A stretch of 64,000 nucleotides of DNA from Chamaecyparis obtusa (Eukaryota > Streptophyta > Pinopsida > Cupressales > Cupressaceae), in NCBI GenBank assembly GCA_027943335.1, contig BSBK01003565.1, positions 501,001 to 565,000 of the forward strand. The letters run 5' to 3'. The position numbers and the translations under genes were made by a program. Positions 18,898 to 28,640 of this stretch are shown here, in pieces. The notes below the pieces were generated by a model that worked only from the letters and a program-made list of their open reading frames with translations, made no database searches and was not told where the DNA came from. Position 1 is the stretch's first letter, and every line of letters starts with the position of its first letter.

Positions 18898-20886
18898 GTT
18901 GACTTCCCTAATGTCACCTTCTGGTCACATCATCCAGTGATCACCACGTTAGTCTAGAGGTTGACAGATGCTGAGAGTGCACATATTGAGGGACTCAAAT
19001 TGGGATATTTACGTGATATACCTAAAATTTGGGTAAATCACGGTCTTCTTGGGGCACTTGTAGAGCGTTTCCATTCGGAGATGAACACCTTCCATTTGTT
19101 GCTAGGGGAGATGATGATCACTCTTGAGGATATATACAAGATCTTGTGGATACCCATCCATGACGCCCGAGTAGAGTATGATGTACAGCCAAGGGTAGGA
19201 ACAGTGGCATTGAGGACCATATTCTGAGATGATCTAGTGATGGGCTGGGCCATCTCTTGGGAGGATTTGATCAATAGGTATGGTGGTGCTCACCCATTAG
19301 CTGTGGTCCTTGGTATGTTCCTGAGTTGTTATCTGGCTCCCGATTAAGGTCAGCATGGTTTGGAGTGCTATTGGGGGTCGATGCTATAGAGGATGCTAGC
19401 CAGACCAATAGTTAGATTCAGATGGGGGGAGTGCATGCTCACCCATATGTACCATGAGATCCATGAGATCATATATCACGATGCAAGGACCATGGTGACA
19501 GGTGTCTTCGTTCTTCAGATCTGGGCCTGGGAGCACCTCCTTGTTTGTAGGCCTATATATCATGACACATGGTAGGATCTTGAGCCTTATATATATAGGT
19601 ACATAGGTCTGACAACCTGGCCCTTGCTGGGTAAGACAAAGAAGTGGTGCAGACAGCTTGATGATATGGTAGATGTAGTCTGGAGACCTTGGGTTGCTAC
19701 CGAGCCATGGGATGATGCTCGGCAAGAGCTTTCTTATATGTTTGTCTTGCATCCACTGATCAGACATAGTATTACTATCATTGATCATTTTCTTGTTTCA
19801 CATGTATTGTGTTAGTTTGGGAGACAGTAGGACATTTCCCATGAGTACTACCCCTATGCCCGCTTCACTGATGAGGAGAAGAAGGGGTGGCACCTGAGAT
19901 TAGATCCAGGAAGGTGTGTGATCAAGGCATGCATACCTCAAGCCCGATGGGATTACATGGTGGATGTCACCAATGCAGGGATGACACCTTCATATAGGGA
20001 TAACTTCCTAGCCTATCCATTTCCTAGATTTATAGATCTTGCCAGGATGGGGTAGAGAGCTCAACAGTAGGTACTAGCATAGCAGCAGGTACTAGTATAG
20101 TAGCCTATACAATAGTAGGCTGTATAGTAGGGTCCACAGTAGTAGCAACAACAATAGGTACCTATCTAGCAATAGGTACCATTACAGTGGCCTAGGAAGA
20201 GAGCATTAAGGCCTAGGTTAGCGTAGACAAGCATCCCCCCGAGGACTATGGGGTCAGATGCAGGTGCTGGGGGTAGTGGGACTTAGCAGAGATCCACCAG
20301 GTAGAGGATAGGGAGTCCATCATAGCAGACACCTTTGGGCGATGATATAGATATGCAGGATGTTCCAATAGGAGCACAAGCACCACAGCTATAGGAGGCT
20401 CTCAAGAAGAGTTGGGAGAGGGTTAGGAAGGTACAATGAGAGAGAGATGACTACAACACATGAGTCATCAAAGAGGAGACCCATGTAGCTAATAGAAATG
20501 TAGAGATCAGGTAGCTATGAGAGGAGCTAGTGAGGTCATAGATAGAGATCAGATATGAGGCTACTCAGGTAGCTTACTATTATGCAGCATATTGTGGAGT
20601 CATTCCAGATTTATCAGAGTAGGTGCCTCCATTTTTCAAGTACGCTAGAGCACCACAAGAACCACCAAAGGCACCTTTGTAGAGACCGATGCCCCCTCCT
20701 CAAAGACTGATGCCACCTCCATAGGCATCAGCACAGGGACCGCCACCACCACCTCCTCTAGGTGGTGATGGGAAGAGTTAGCACAATGTTGATATGATAT
20801 CCATATTGTAGCCCATTTTTGATACTGTGCTCGAGTAGCACCATTATTTTGTACATGACATTGATTCAATCGAGATATATATATGA
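18898..20886 (+). pseudogene. Plant mobile domain (PMD, MAIN-like) gene, antisense inside element B
   Basis: One plus-strand phase carries PMD signatures: LLGALVERFHSEMNTFH, then LLLGEMMITLEDIY, a WAWEHLLVCRP segment, WDDARQELSYM, HEYYPYARFTDEEKKGWHL, and a Q- and P-rich C-terminus. PMD proteins (MAIN/MAIL in Arabidopsis) act in heterochromatin silencing and have relatives inside transposons. The phase holds from 18898 to 20886 without frameshift but has many stops. Examples are TGA after RTIF (a CGA-type site), TAA after LAPD, and TAGs where Gln or Trp would stand (HVLC-stop-FGRQ-stop-DIS). The Gln tract at about 20060-20180 has more than ten TAGs. It sits between integrase and 3' LTR, the place where Tat elements are known to carry extra ORFs, often antisense. 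It may be a captured host gene; capture source unknown. Confidence 0.85.
20050..20190 (+). repeat. Decayed polyglutamine tract (CAG/TAG)n
   Basis: The in-frame codons alternate CAG, CAA and TAG, with words such as CAACAGTAGGTACTAGCATA and CAGTAGTAGCAACAACAATA. More than ten TAGs sit where a Gln-rich linker would have CAG, and no length change disturbs the phase. Confidence 0.8.
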
Positions 20887-22640
20887 GATCACTATTTTGA
20901 CATCATCATACTTGTTTATATATTGCTTTGATGTTGATGTTTTATGAGATGTTTCTTAGATGCTTTAGATGTATGGATTAGATATGAAATGCACATGCTT
21001 TCTTTTATGATATGAATATGCACATGTTTAAATGCAATGATAGATGATAGTTGGATATGCATATACTGGATGAAAATGTAATGTATGATTTTAGTTATGC
21101 TTATAATGGATGCAAATGCAAATGAATATGTAAATGTAAATGGATTTTATGGATGCAAATGGAAATGAAATGAACATGCAATGTATGTGGTACTAATCAT
21201 CTCATGTAGGATTTAGCAATATATGATAGGTACTAACCAAAAATATGTTTCAAAGATCAAGAGCGAGGACCGAACACTTGTGCAGCCAAGATGAACCTGA
21301 GACAAAAGATGAGAACCTTCAATGAAGAGATCCAAAAGACAATCAAGAGAGCACCAAACATTGTCTCAATGCAAGCCTAGAATAAAAATGCAAGCCTAAA
21401 CTAGATGCAACCCTAGGACTTGGTTGTTGGACTCATCGTATTTATCATCATCAAGTTCTTTTAGGCACAGGATGATTGCAAGATGCCATACAATTCTCAT
21501 TGACATTGCAATCATGATAATATGAATATGACATAAGTCTTAGATTTTTCAGAATGAGGTGTAAGCATTAAGGCACAAGAAGCCAGAATGACCTAAACAC
21601 TGATTCTTTTTGATTTAGCAAGTTAACATAAGCATCAAAGCATAATTGCTAGAATGACCTGAATGTTGCTTGTGAACAAACACACCAGACACGCAAGAGT
21701 TCCTTCATTTGTCAAAGATTTCTTGTAGTGACCCTTACATTCACTTAGTAGGATGAGCATTTGCAATTTCACTTGTAGCAGAAAGAAGTCACTCAAAATA
21801 GACAAGGAGAAGAACCAACCTCACCAAAGTTTCCATATAAAAGGAGTCAAGGTACACATGACCATCCAATATGAGATGAAGGATCTTATAGTTGGACACC
21901 CCTCTTATATGAATTCATTGGATCATTGGAACTAAACCAGAAAATAGAAAGCAAAGGAAAAGATCATGCCCCCAGTCTTTGTTTCTCTCGGTCAAGAAGA
22001 CATCTTAGAGTTGCTCGAGAAGGAATGATAAAGTGAAAGAACAACACAAAATAAAATCTCAACATACTTTAGAGAATCAAAAATTCAGTTTCAGTTTCAA
22101 TTTATGTTTGTGTTCAAGTGGATTGAAATCGAATCGGAAGAATATAGTGCAAAAATTCATCTTGAAGAGCAAATCGGAGAACTAAAAAAAGTATCGACAA
22201 GCAGATGCAGCAAGAAATGCCAGTGACCGATACAAGAGAGATCCTCAAGGAGATAGATCTCAAAGATACTAATGAAACATCAGTAGGTAGACATAGTGAG
22301 AACCACTGTTGAATGATGTACAAGGGATCCTCAAGGTGAGAGATCCAAGCGAAAGCTAGGCATCAGTAGGTAGACATAGTGAGGACCACTGGTGACTAAT
22401 GCAAGAAAGCATCTCTGAAAGTGATAGGACAATGCCCCCTAGACCAAGAAGGTGCCCCCAAGTGTGAATAGTTCCAATCCATGAAGAGTTAAGGAAAATC
22501 TTGAAGACAACTGAAAGCAAGTGCATGAGCTAGCAAACCAAAGTGGGAAACATACCAAAGCAGGACACAAACTAAAGCAGGGAAGTGGGAAAGCAAACTA
22601 AAGCAGGAATGCAAGAGCCAAATGGTGCCAAGATGAGATG
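20887..22640 (-). other. Element B region between integrase and PMD gene
   Basis: There is no convincing frame. From 20930 to 21200 a GGATGCAAATG/ATATGAATATGCA-rich tract forms a loose repeat. From 21240 to 21960 the text parallels element A 6600-7300, with shared phrases GATGACCTGAAT, GCATCAAAGCATAA, and GTAGTGACCCTTA near 21725. Between 22200 and 22400 a block with CATCAGTAGGTAGACATAGT and GAGRACCACTG is repeated at an offset of about 90 bases. Confidence 0.6.
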
Positions 22641-22654
22641 TAGCTTTAGGAAGC

Positions 22655-22910
22655 AAGAGGTGCTTGTTTACCAATTTTTCACCATCTTGGAAAAGATTCT
22701 ATTTTTGCTACCATGATGCCTGTTTGCTAGGTTTTCATCAATGGTACATTTTTCTTCTTTTTCAATTTTTTTTATACTTTTCTCTTTTTTTTTTTTGTAT
22801 TTTTGAATATTTCATTTTTTTGATTATTATCAAGGCACTTGTTTACTAGGTTTTCACCAGGATAATAGATACATCTAAGCACTTGTTTACCAAGTTTTCA
22901 CTAAGATGAT
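22655..22910 (-). repeat. Post-integrase short repeats, element B
   Basis: Four imperfect copies of GCTTGTTTACCAATTTTTCACC / GCCTGTTTGCTAGGTTTTCA lie at about 22659, 22718, 22834 and 22880. They are embedded in the same TCTATTTTTGCTACCA and T-run context as element A 7748-7930. Confidence 0.8.
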
Positions 22911-23015
22911 CATTTTTTCAGGACATTTTACAATTTTTAGGTTTTTTTGCCAATATACCATTTTTAGGATTTTTTCAGGACCAATAAGCATGTACATGAG
23001 CATATAGAGAATGCT

Positions 23016-24212
23016 TCAGCTGTAGAATTTCTTCAAGTGAAGAGCATTGATAGGATCTTTGAATTGTTCTCCTTCAGTGGTGGAGAGTCGATAACCGCCA
23101 GACCCAAATACTATAGTAATAACATACAAACCAAGCTAGTTTGGTTCAAATTTCCCTTTCTGGGCCCGCTGCTGCTAATTTTTGGGGTTCTCTCTCAAGA
23201 CAAGATCACCCACTTGGAATTCTCTTTGTCTGACTTTCTTATTGTATGATTTAGACATCCTCTTTTGGTATGCTCAAAGATGATCGAATGCCACCTTCCG
23301 GTGTTCATCTAGTAGTTCTAGCTCTTGAAGCCGAGATATTATGTTTTCTTCATCAGTGATGAGGCCCCTCAGAGAGATTCGCAATGTTGGAATCTTGACC
23401 TCAATAGGAAATACTGCATCTACTCCATAAAAAAAGGCAAAGGGCATGGCCCCCGTTGGTGTTTGGATACTCATCTTGTAGGCCCATAGAGCCGGATTTA
23501 TCTGGAGGTGCCAATCTCTACCAGATTTATGAATTGTTCTGTGCAAAATTTTGAGAATTGTCTTATTAGAAGCTTTTGCTTGTCCATTACCCTGAGGATA
23601 ATAGATAGATGACCAATTCTGAATAATGCTAAACTTGGTGCATAACTCTTTCAGGTCCTTGTTTTTGAATTGTCCCCCATTGTCAGTGATAATGGATGAG
23701 GGTACACCATATCTACAAATGATATAGTTTAGTATAAACATAGCCATAGACTTACCATCAACTACAGCTAGAGGTACTACCATAACCCACTTAGTAAAAT
23801 AATTAGTAACTGTGATGATAAACTTATGTCCTCTTGAAGAAGAAGGATGTATTTGACCCACCAAGTCAAAGGCCCATTGCTGAAATGGCCAGAAACTGAT
23901 GAAAGGAATAAGCTCTTTAGCAAGAGCATGGATCAGATTTCTATGAAATTGGCACTATTTACAAGTCTTGGCATATTGAATAGCTTCTTTCTCCATATCT
24001 GGCCAGTAGTAACCAGCTCTAATAAGTTTTTGAGCTAACGTCAAATCACTCAAATGAGACCCACAAATACCTTCATGTACCTCAACTAGTGCATGTTTGG
24101 ACTCATCAGGTTCTAGACACCTAAGGAGGGTACCATCTAGACCCCATCTATACAAGTCATTTGCTATGATGACATACCATGAAGCATTATGAATTAGGTG
24201 ATGCTTTTCATT
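23016..24212 (-). pseudogene. Element B integrase
   Basis: This reads from right to left in the pol phase. The zinc-binding module shows VHEGICGSHLS and GYYWPDMEKEA...AKTCK-stop-CQFH. The core has FDLVGQIHPS (first Asp), IITDNGGQFKNK (second Asp) and YPQGNGQAKASNKT. The last carries Lys at 23574-23576 where the catalytic Glu of the D,D-35-E triad belongs, a G-to-A change. The C-terminal region runs TPTGAMPF...DAVFP...GDLVLRENP. Its natural stop is TGA 23016-23018 after LHLKKFYS. Nonsense codons include TAG 23955-23957, TGA 23274-23276 (CGA-type; element A has Arg there) and two TAGs near 23100-23190. No frameshift is seen. Confidence 0.92.
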
Positions 24213-24770
24213 CTAGGTATATGTGTTTGGAACAATCTAGTCAAGGAGATAGGAATAGATATGGTGGTAGCAGGATGAATCATGTCTAATGACTGAACAG
24301 ATCATCCTAGATTCAAGAATGTCATAGGTAGGATAGTGTAATGCCTCCACTAGGAATTCATGTTTGAAGTCATTTTCTGGCATTTGTAATAGAGAGGTGA
24401 GAGTGGCCATAGCATCAACTACTTTATTGTCTACCCTTGGAATTTGCTAGAAATAAATGTGCACAAAATACTGTTTGAGATCATCCACCATTCTTTTGTA
24501 AGGCACTAGCTTGTCATCCTTTGTTTGATAGATATCATTAACTTGGTTGATGATTAACTAAGAGTCTCCAAAGACCTTGAGCTCATCCACATGCCATTCA
24601 ATGGCTATCTTCATACCATTAATGAGAGCTTCATAATCAACAATGTTGTTTGTGCAGGGAAAGAACATTTTGTAAGCTTTTGGCAATGCATATCTTTGAG
24701 GTGTTATAAACAAAATGCCTACACCTAATCCTTGCTGAGTGAATGATCCATCAAAGAACATGCTCCAAGC
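24213..24770 (-). pseudogene. Element B archaeal-type RNase H (aRH)
   Basis: After the classical RNase H, the same phase continues with AWSMFFDGSFTQQGLGVG, then PCTNNIVDYEALINGMKIA, then ELKVFGDS followed by a TAG (24558-24560) and LIINQVNDIYQ. These are the catalytic blocks of the second RNase H of Tat-lineage elements: FDGS, NN-x2-EYEA (here D for the first E) and GDSQLV. It removes RNA from hybrids or matures primers; its exact role in Tat elements is not settled. The C-terminal part reads PRVDNKVVDAMA, the last acidic block. Stops at 24447, 24237 and 24213 are all TAG and in phase. Confidence 0.88.
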
Positions 24771-25253
24771 CTAATGCATGAGAAGCATGATGGATTCATC
24801 TAGGAATTCAATATTCAAAGACTGGTGATCTTTCAGAGGAGCTTCCGCCAACTGATCAATAATTTCTTGTCCCTTAATATCTTTTCTTTCCACATACTCA
24901 ATGTCAAATTCACTAAGTATCATCACCCATTTTGCTAATCTACCCATGAGGGCAACCTTGCTCAATAAGTAGTTTAGTGGATCAATTTTTGAAATAAGCC
25001 TTGTAGTATGAGTGAGCATATAATGTCGCAACTTCTGAGAAGAAAACACTACTTCTAGACAAGCTTTCTCAATGACATAATAATTCATCTCATAAGAAAC
25101 CAATGTTCTACTGATATAATATACATCTCTCTCTTTGTTGTTCTGATCTTCTTGAGCTAGGAGAGCACCCAAATATGTGTTTGTTGTTGAGGTGTATAGT
25201 ATAAGTGGCTTCCCATGAATAGGAGGCATCAATATAGGTGGATTAGCAAGATA
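24771..25253 (-). pseudogene. Element B RT-linked RNase H (classical, Ty3 type)
   Basis: The phase reads HGKPLILYTSTTNTYLGALL, then DVYYISRTLVSYEMNYYVIE, then KLRHYMLTHTTRLISKIDP, AKWVMILSEFDIEYVERKDI and KGQEIIDQLAEAP. This is the normal Ty3/gypsy RNase H or tether region. The first catalytic Asp position reads YTSTT, so it is probably inactive. Such degeneration is usual in Tat elements, where the second RNase H is thought to take over. It ends at TAG 24771-24773 before the aRH. Confidence 0.86.
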
Positions 25254-26543
25254 CTATTTAATCTGAGTGAGCCCTTTGTCACATTCTTCATTCCATTCAT
25301 AAGTTACACCCTTATGTAAGGTTTTAGTAAATGGTTGTGACTTGTCGGCCAACTATGAAATGAAATGCCAAATAGATTGTAGCCTTCCCTGTAGTCCTCT
25401 CATTTGAATGATGTTTTTAGGTGGAGGCATGTCCATAATAGCTTGAACCTTTTCTGGGTCAACTTCTATGCCTTTAGTTGAAATGATGTAACCCAAGAGT
25501 TTCCCAAAAGTGATGCCAAATGGACATTTTTTTGGATTAAGTCTGAGACTAAATTGTTCCATGCAGTCAAGTATGGGACCCAAATCTATTAGATGAGTTT
25601 TCCGCTACATGCTCTTGGCTAAAGTGTCATCCACATAATCTTCCATTATTTTATGCATCATATCATGGAAAATGGTAGTGATAGCTCTTTGATATGTTGC
25701 TCCAGCATTCTTAAGCCCAAAAGGCATGACATTCTAGAAAAAGGTGCCCTAGGCACACATGAAAGCAAGCTATTCTTGATCTTTTGGTGCAATTTTTATT
25801 TTATTATAGCCAGAAAAGCCATCCATCAAGGAATACATCTCATAACCCATTGTCATATCAACTATCATGTCAATATTAGGAAGTGGGAAGTCATGTTTCA
25901 GAGATGCCTTATTTAGATCCCTAAAGTCTATGCATACACGAATGGATTTATCATGTTTGGTGACTGGAACAATATTTGAAATCCACTCTGCATAATCAAT
26001 GGTCCTTATGAAACTAGCCTTAAGAAGCTTTTCTAGCTCTGCCTTGACTAAAAGTGCCATGTGTGGATGCATCTTTTGTAGCTTTTGTTTAATAGGTTTA
26101 ATACCTAGTGCAATGGATAGATGGTGCATGATTTGATTGGGGTCTAATCCAGGCATGTCAAAGTAAGTCCATGCAAATTTTATTTTCTTTCTTTGAAAGA
26201 AGCTAGTGAACTCTTCCTTTTCTTTTGTAGATAATGATTGTGCTAGATGAATAATTTGTGGAGCAGCTTCTATACCCAAATTTACTGGTTGTGTCAGCTC
26301 AATCAATACTGATGATCTCTCTTGAAAGTGGCTCAGAAGCATATCAAGTATCTCATCCTTGGGTGCCTCATAGAGGTTTTCACCCAAGAATACATCTTTT
26401 ATTTTTACTATTTTTGACTCTGATACTGCCACAATGTGGTTTTCACCATCAGAGCATCTATTTTTTCTTCTTTTAATTTTTTGACTAAGATACTTGATAT
26501 CTACCTCTATCATGCTGAAACTACTTTCACTGGTGGATGACAT
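25254..26543 (-). pseudogene. Element B reverse transcriptase
   Basis: From ATG 26543 a linker leads to RT blocks: FAWTYFDMPGLDP, VKAELEKLLKASFIRTIDYA, SNIVPVTKHDKSIRVCIDF, DFPLPNIDMIVD, SLMDGFSGYNKIKIAPKDQE, NVMPFGLKNAGATYQR and the catalytic EDYVDDTLAKS (intact YVDD). LNPKKCPFGITFGKLLGYII follows. Six in-phase stops, all TAG, lie at 25770, 25749, 25734, 25605, 25353 and 25254. They replace Gln or Trp positions; for example the DQE-to-MPFGL segment normally has a conserved Trp where TAG 25749 lies. No frameshift occurs. Without the stops this would be a standard Ty3/gypsy RT. Confidence 0.93.
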
Positions 26544-27300
26544 TATAGATTCAACAACATGGAGGTAATAGGCTAGAGTGTAATCATTTTGGAATGTTAG
26601 GACTTCATTAGATGAGGAGGGGGAGTTCTAGTCTATCAGATTGAGGTTTTTGAGTGAGAGAGAAGTAGTGACTGGTTCAATTGCATTCACGGTATAACCA
26701 TCAAAAGCGTGGATGAGCAAGTCAAGACCTAGAGCGATCTCGTCTAAAGGAGCATTTGAATCCCTATGAGAACTCATGTCGGAAGGAGAGGACAAGTTAA
26801 CACCGATGGCGTCTAATTCATGCGACCTAATGCTAGACCCTTCACCTACTTCAAGAAGTCTTTCATAGGTATGCATTATGTCTATGCCTATTTCACAAGT
26901 AGCATCAGATAAAGAGTCAAACTCATATTCATGTGAGTCGGTACTTGATGTGGGAATTTGATCAGCACTGGTCGTACCATCTAACTCATGGTCTTCTCTT
27001 GTAGCACAAGAAGTTTGTTATTGTTTGAGTCTTTCTTGAACAAATAAGGGTATGTAAGGTTCACCCACAAAGTTAGGATCTTGCATTTCCATCCACTATT
27101 CATATGATAGTGGTGTGATAGAGGAAGTTTCATCAGAGTCACTTTCAACTTCTACCTAGTGGATAGGTATGATAGGTTCATTAAGTTCTTCAAAGAATGC
27201 CACAAGATTCGAAGGTATGGGATAGGGAAAGATGTCTTCATTAGAGCTAGCCTCTAGATTTACCTCTAGAGTAGTATCTTCAAATTCTTGTTCAGGTTCA
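26544..27300 (-). pseudogene. Element B acidic linker between G-patch and RT
   Basis: The pol phase upstream of the RT reads as an acidic, Ser/Glu-rich linker (EPEQEFEDTTLEVNLEAS, SHEYEFDSLSDATCEIGID, then residues 26628-26876). In-phase stops are near 27163 (TAG), 27106 (TAG), 27016 (TAA) and 26628 (TAG). Linkers of this kind separate protease/G-patch from RT in Tat elements. No catalytic motif is present. A one-base shift relative to the protease phase occurs at the A-run 27318-27322. Confidence 0.7.
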
Positions 27301-28640
27301 GGTTTAGGTTCCGACATAAAAATTTGTTTAGCCCAAGATGAAAGGGCATCTTTTTAAAGCCTAAACTAGTAGTATCCTTTATGTGACAACCTATAGCTTC
27401 AATGGGCTTTAGCAAGCCATTATCATTCCTTCCTATAGGACCACTTCCTTTATAGCCAAAGCACTTCATGATCTTGAAAGCCTCGCTATATGGCTCTTGA
27501 TCTAAGTCTGGAGGTGGAGTAGTTACTTCAGAGGGTTCTTTACCTTTGTAGATCCAAGCTATGATAGCTCTCTCTTCATCCTCATCTTCTAATGGTGTAG
27601 AGGCCTGCACAAAGGCACCATCATAAACTATTTGAGGAGAAGCATTAGAAGGTTTGTTATTCTTGGAAGGTCTCCCATAAGAGCGTGGAGAGGGAGGAAG
27701 AGAAACTAGTGATAACATAGGCTGAATCTAATATCCATCCATGCCTGTATCCTTGAGTTTCAAAGTTTGTTCCATCTCTTTTAGCTTGGAATCATAGAAC
27801 TCAGTGGATTCTCTATTTGCTGGAACAAAGCTGTTGGTAGACTAATTGAGTGTGTTGCAGGACAAGTTGGTATTAGCAGGTATAGTGACTTCCGCTCCAT
27901 GGAATGGGAACTTGATGCACTGATGATATGTAGAGGGCACTGCCTACATCTCATGAATCCATGGTCTACCCAATAAGATGTTGTATGTGAGCGGGATATC
28001 CATAACTTGGAAAATTACATCTCTTTCAATAGGTCCTATGTGGATAGGTAGCATGACTAAGCCCTTAGACTTGCGCTCTTCTTCATCATAGGCTTTAATA
28101 GTGATCTTTTTGTGGGAGTCTATACAGTCCTCATCATAACCTAGCTAGGTAAGCAATTTGGAAGAACATATGTTGAGACCAACACCATTGTCTATTAGCA
28201 CTCGATGGACACACTTGGGACCTATCATGACCTCTATATGCAAGGGAGCGTTATGCAGATGACTCAAGGAGTGATCATCTTCTTTAGAGAAGGATAGATA
28301 ATGTGGTGAAGTCAAATGACCCACCATAGATTGGAACCAATCAAGGTCAAGATCTCTGGGGACGTTTGCCTCGATGAGGGCTTTTTCCAGTATCTTCTTG
28401 TGAGTAGGTGAGATCTTCAACAACTCAAAAATGGTAATCTGAGCATTGGTTCACTAAAGCTGATCTAAGATACTATAGCTAGCAATGCTAGATGTAGGGA
28501 CTAATTTCAAAGCTTTGCTAGTAGGACTAGCATTAGTCTTATCTGCAGTTTATTTTGGAGCGGATGCAAGAGGGTCATGACCCTTTAGAATAACTCTTCC
28601 ACATGACCGAGTAACAACATTAACACAATCTTGAGGTTGT
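27301..28640 (-). pseudogene. Element B protease and G-patch segment
   Basis: This is in phase with gag. HRVLIDNGVGLNICSSKLL (about 28200) is the retropepsin active-site region in the Tat style, D-N-G instead of D-S/T-G. It is followed by PIHIGPIERDVIFQVMDIPL and NILLGRPWIHEM-stop-AVPS, the conserved GRPWIH block with a TAG where a residue stood. From 27718 comes a linker, then MKCFGYKGSGPIGRNDNGL with LKPIEAI (about 27400), the G-patch-like segment found in Tat pol. Stops before and inside (28551, 28457, 28454, 28145, 27943, 27841, 27729 by reading) are mostly TAG. The segment ends at the frameshift near 27318. Confidence 0.82.

Noticed and set aside
20050..20190. TAG runs as evidence of an alternative genetic code (TAG = Gln)
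   Set aside because: Other stops (TAA, TGA) occur in the same frames, catalytic residues are also mutated, and element A has a normal long ORF ending at an ordinary stop. Deamination decay explains the pattern better.
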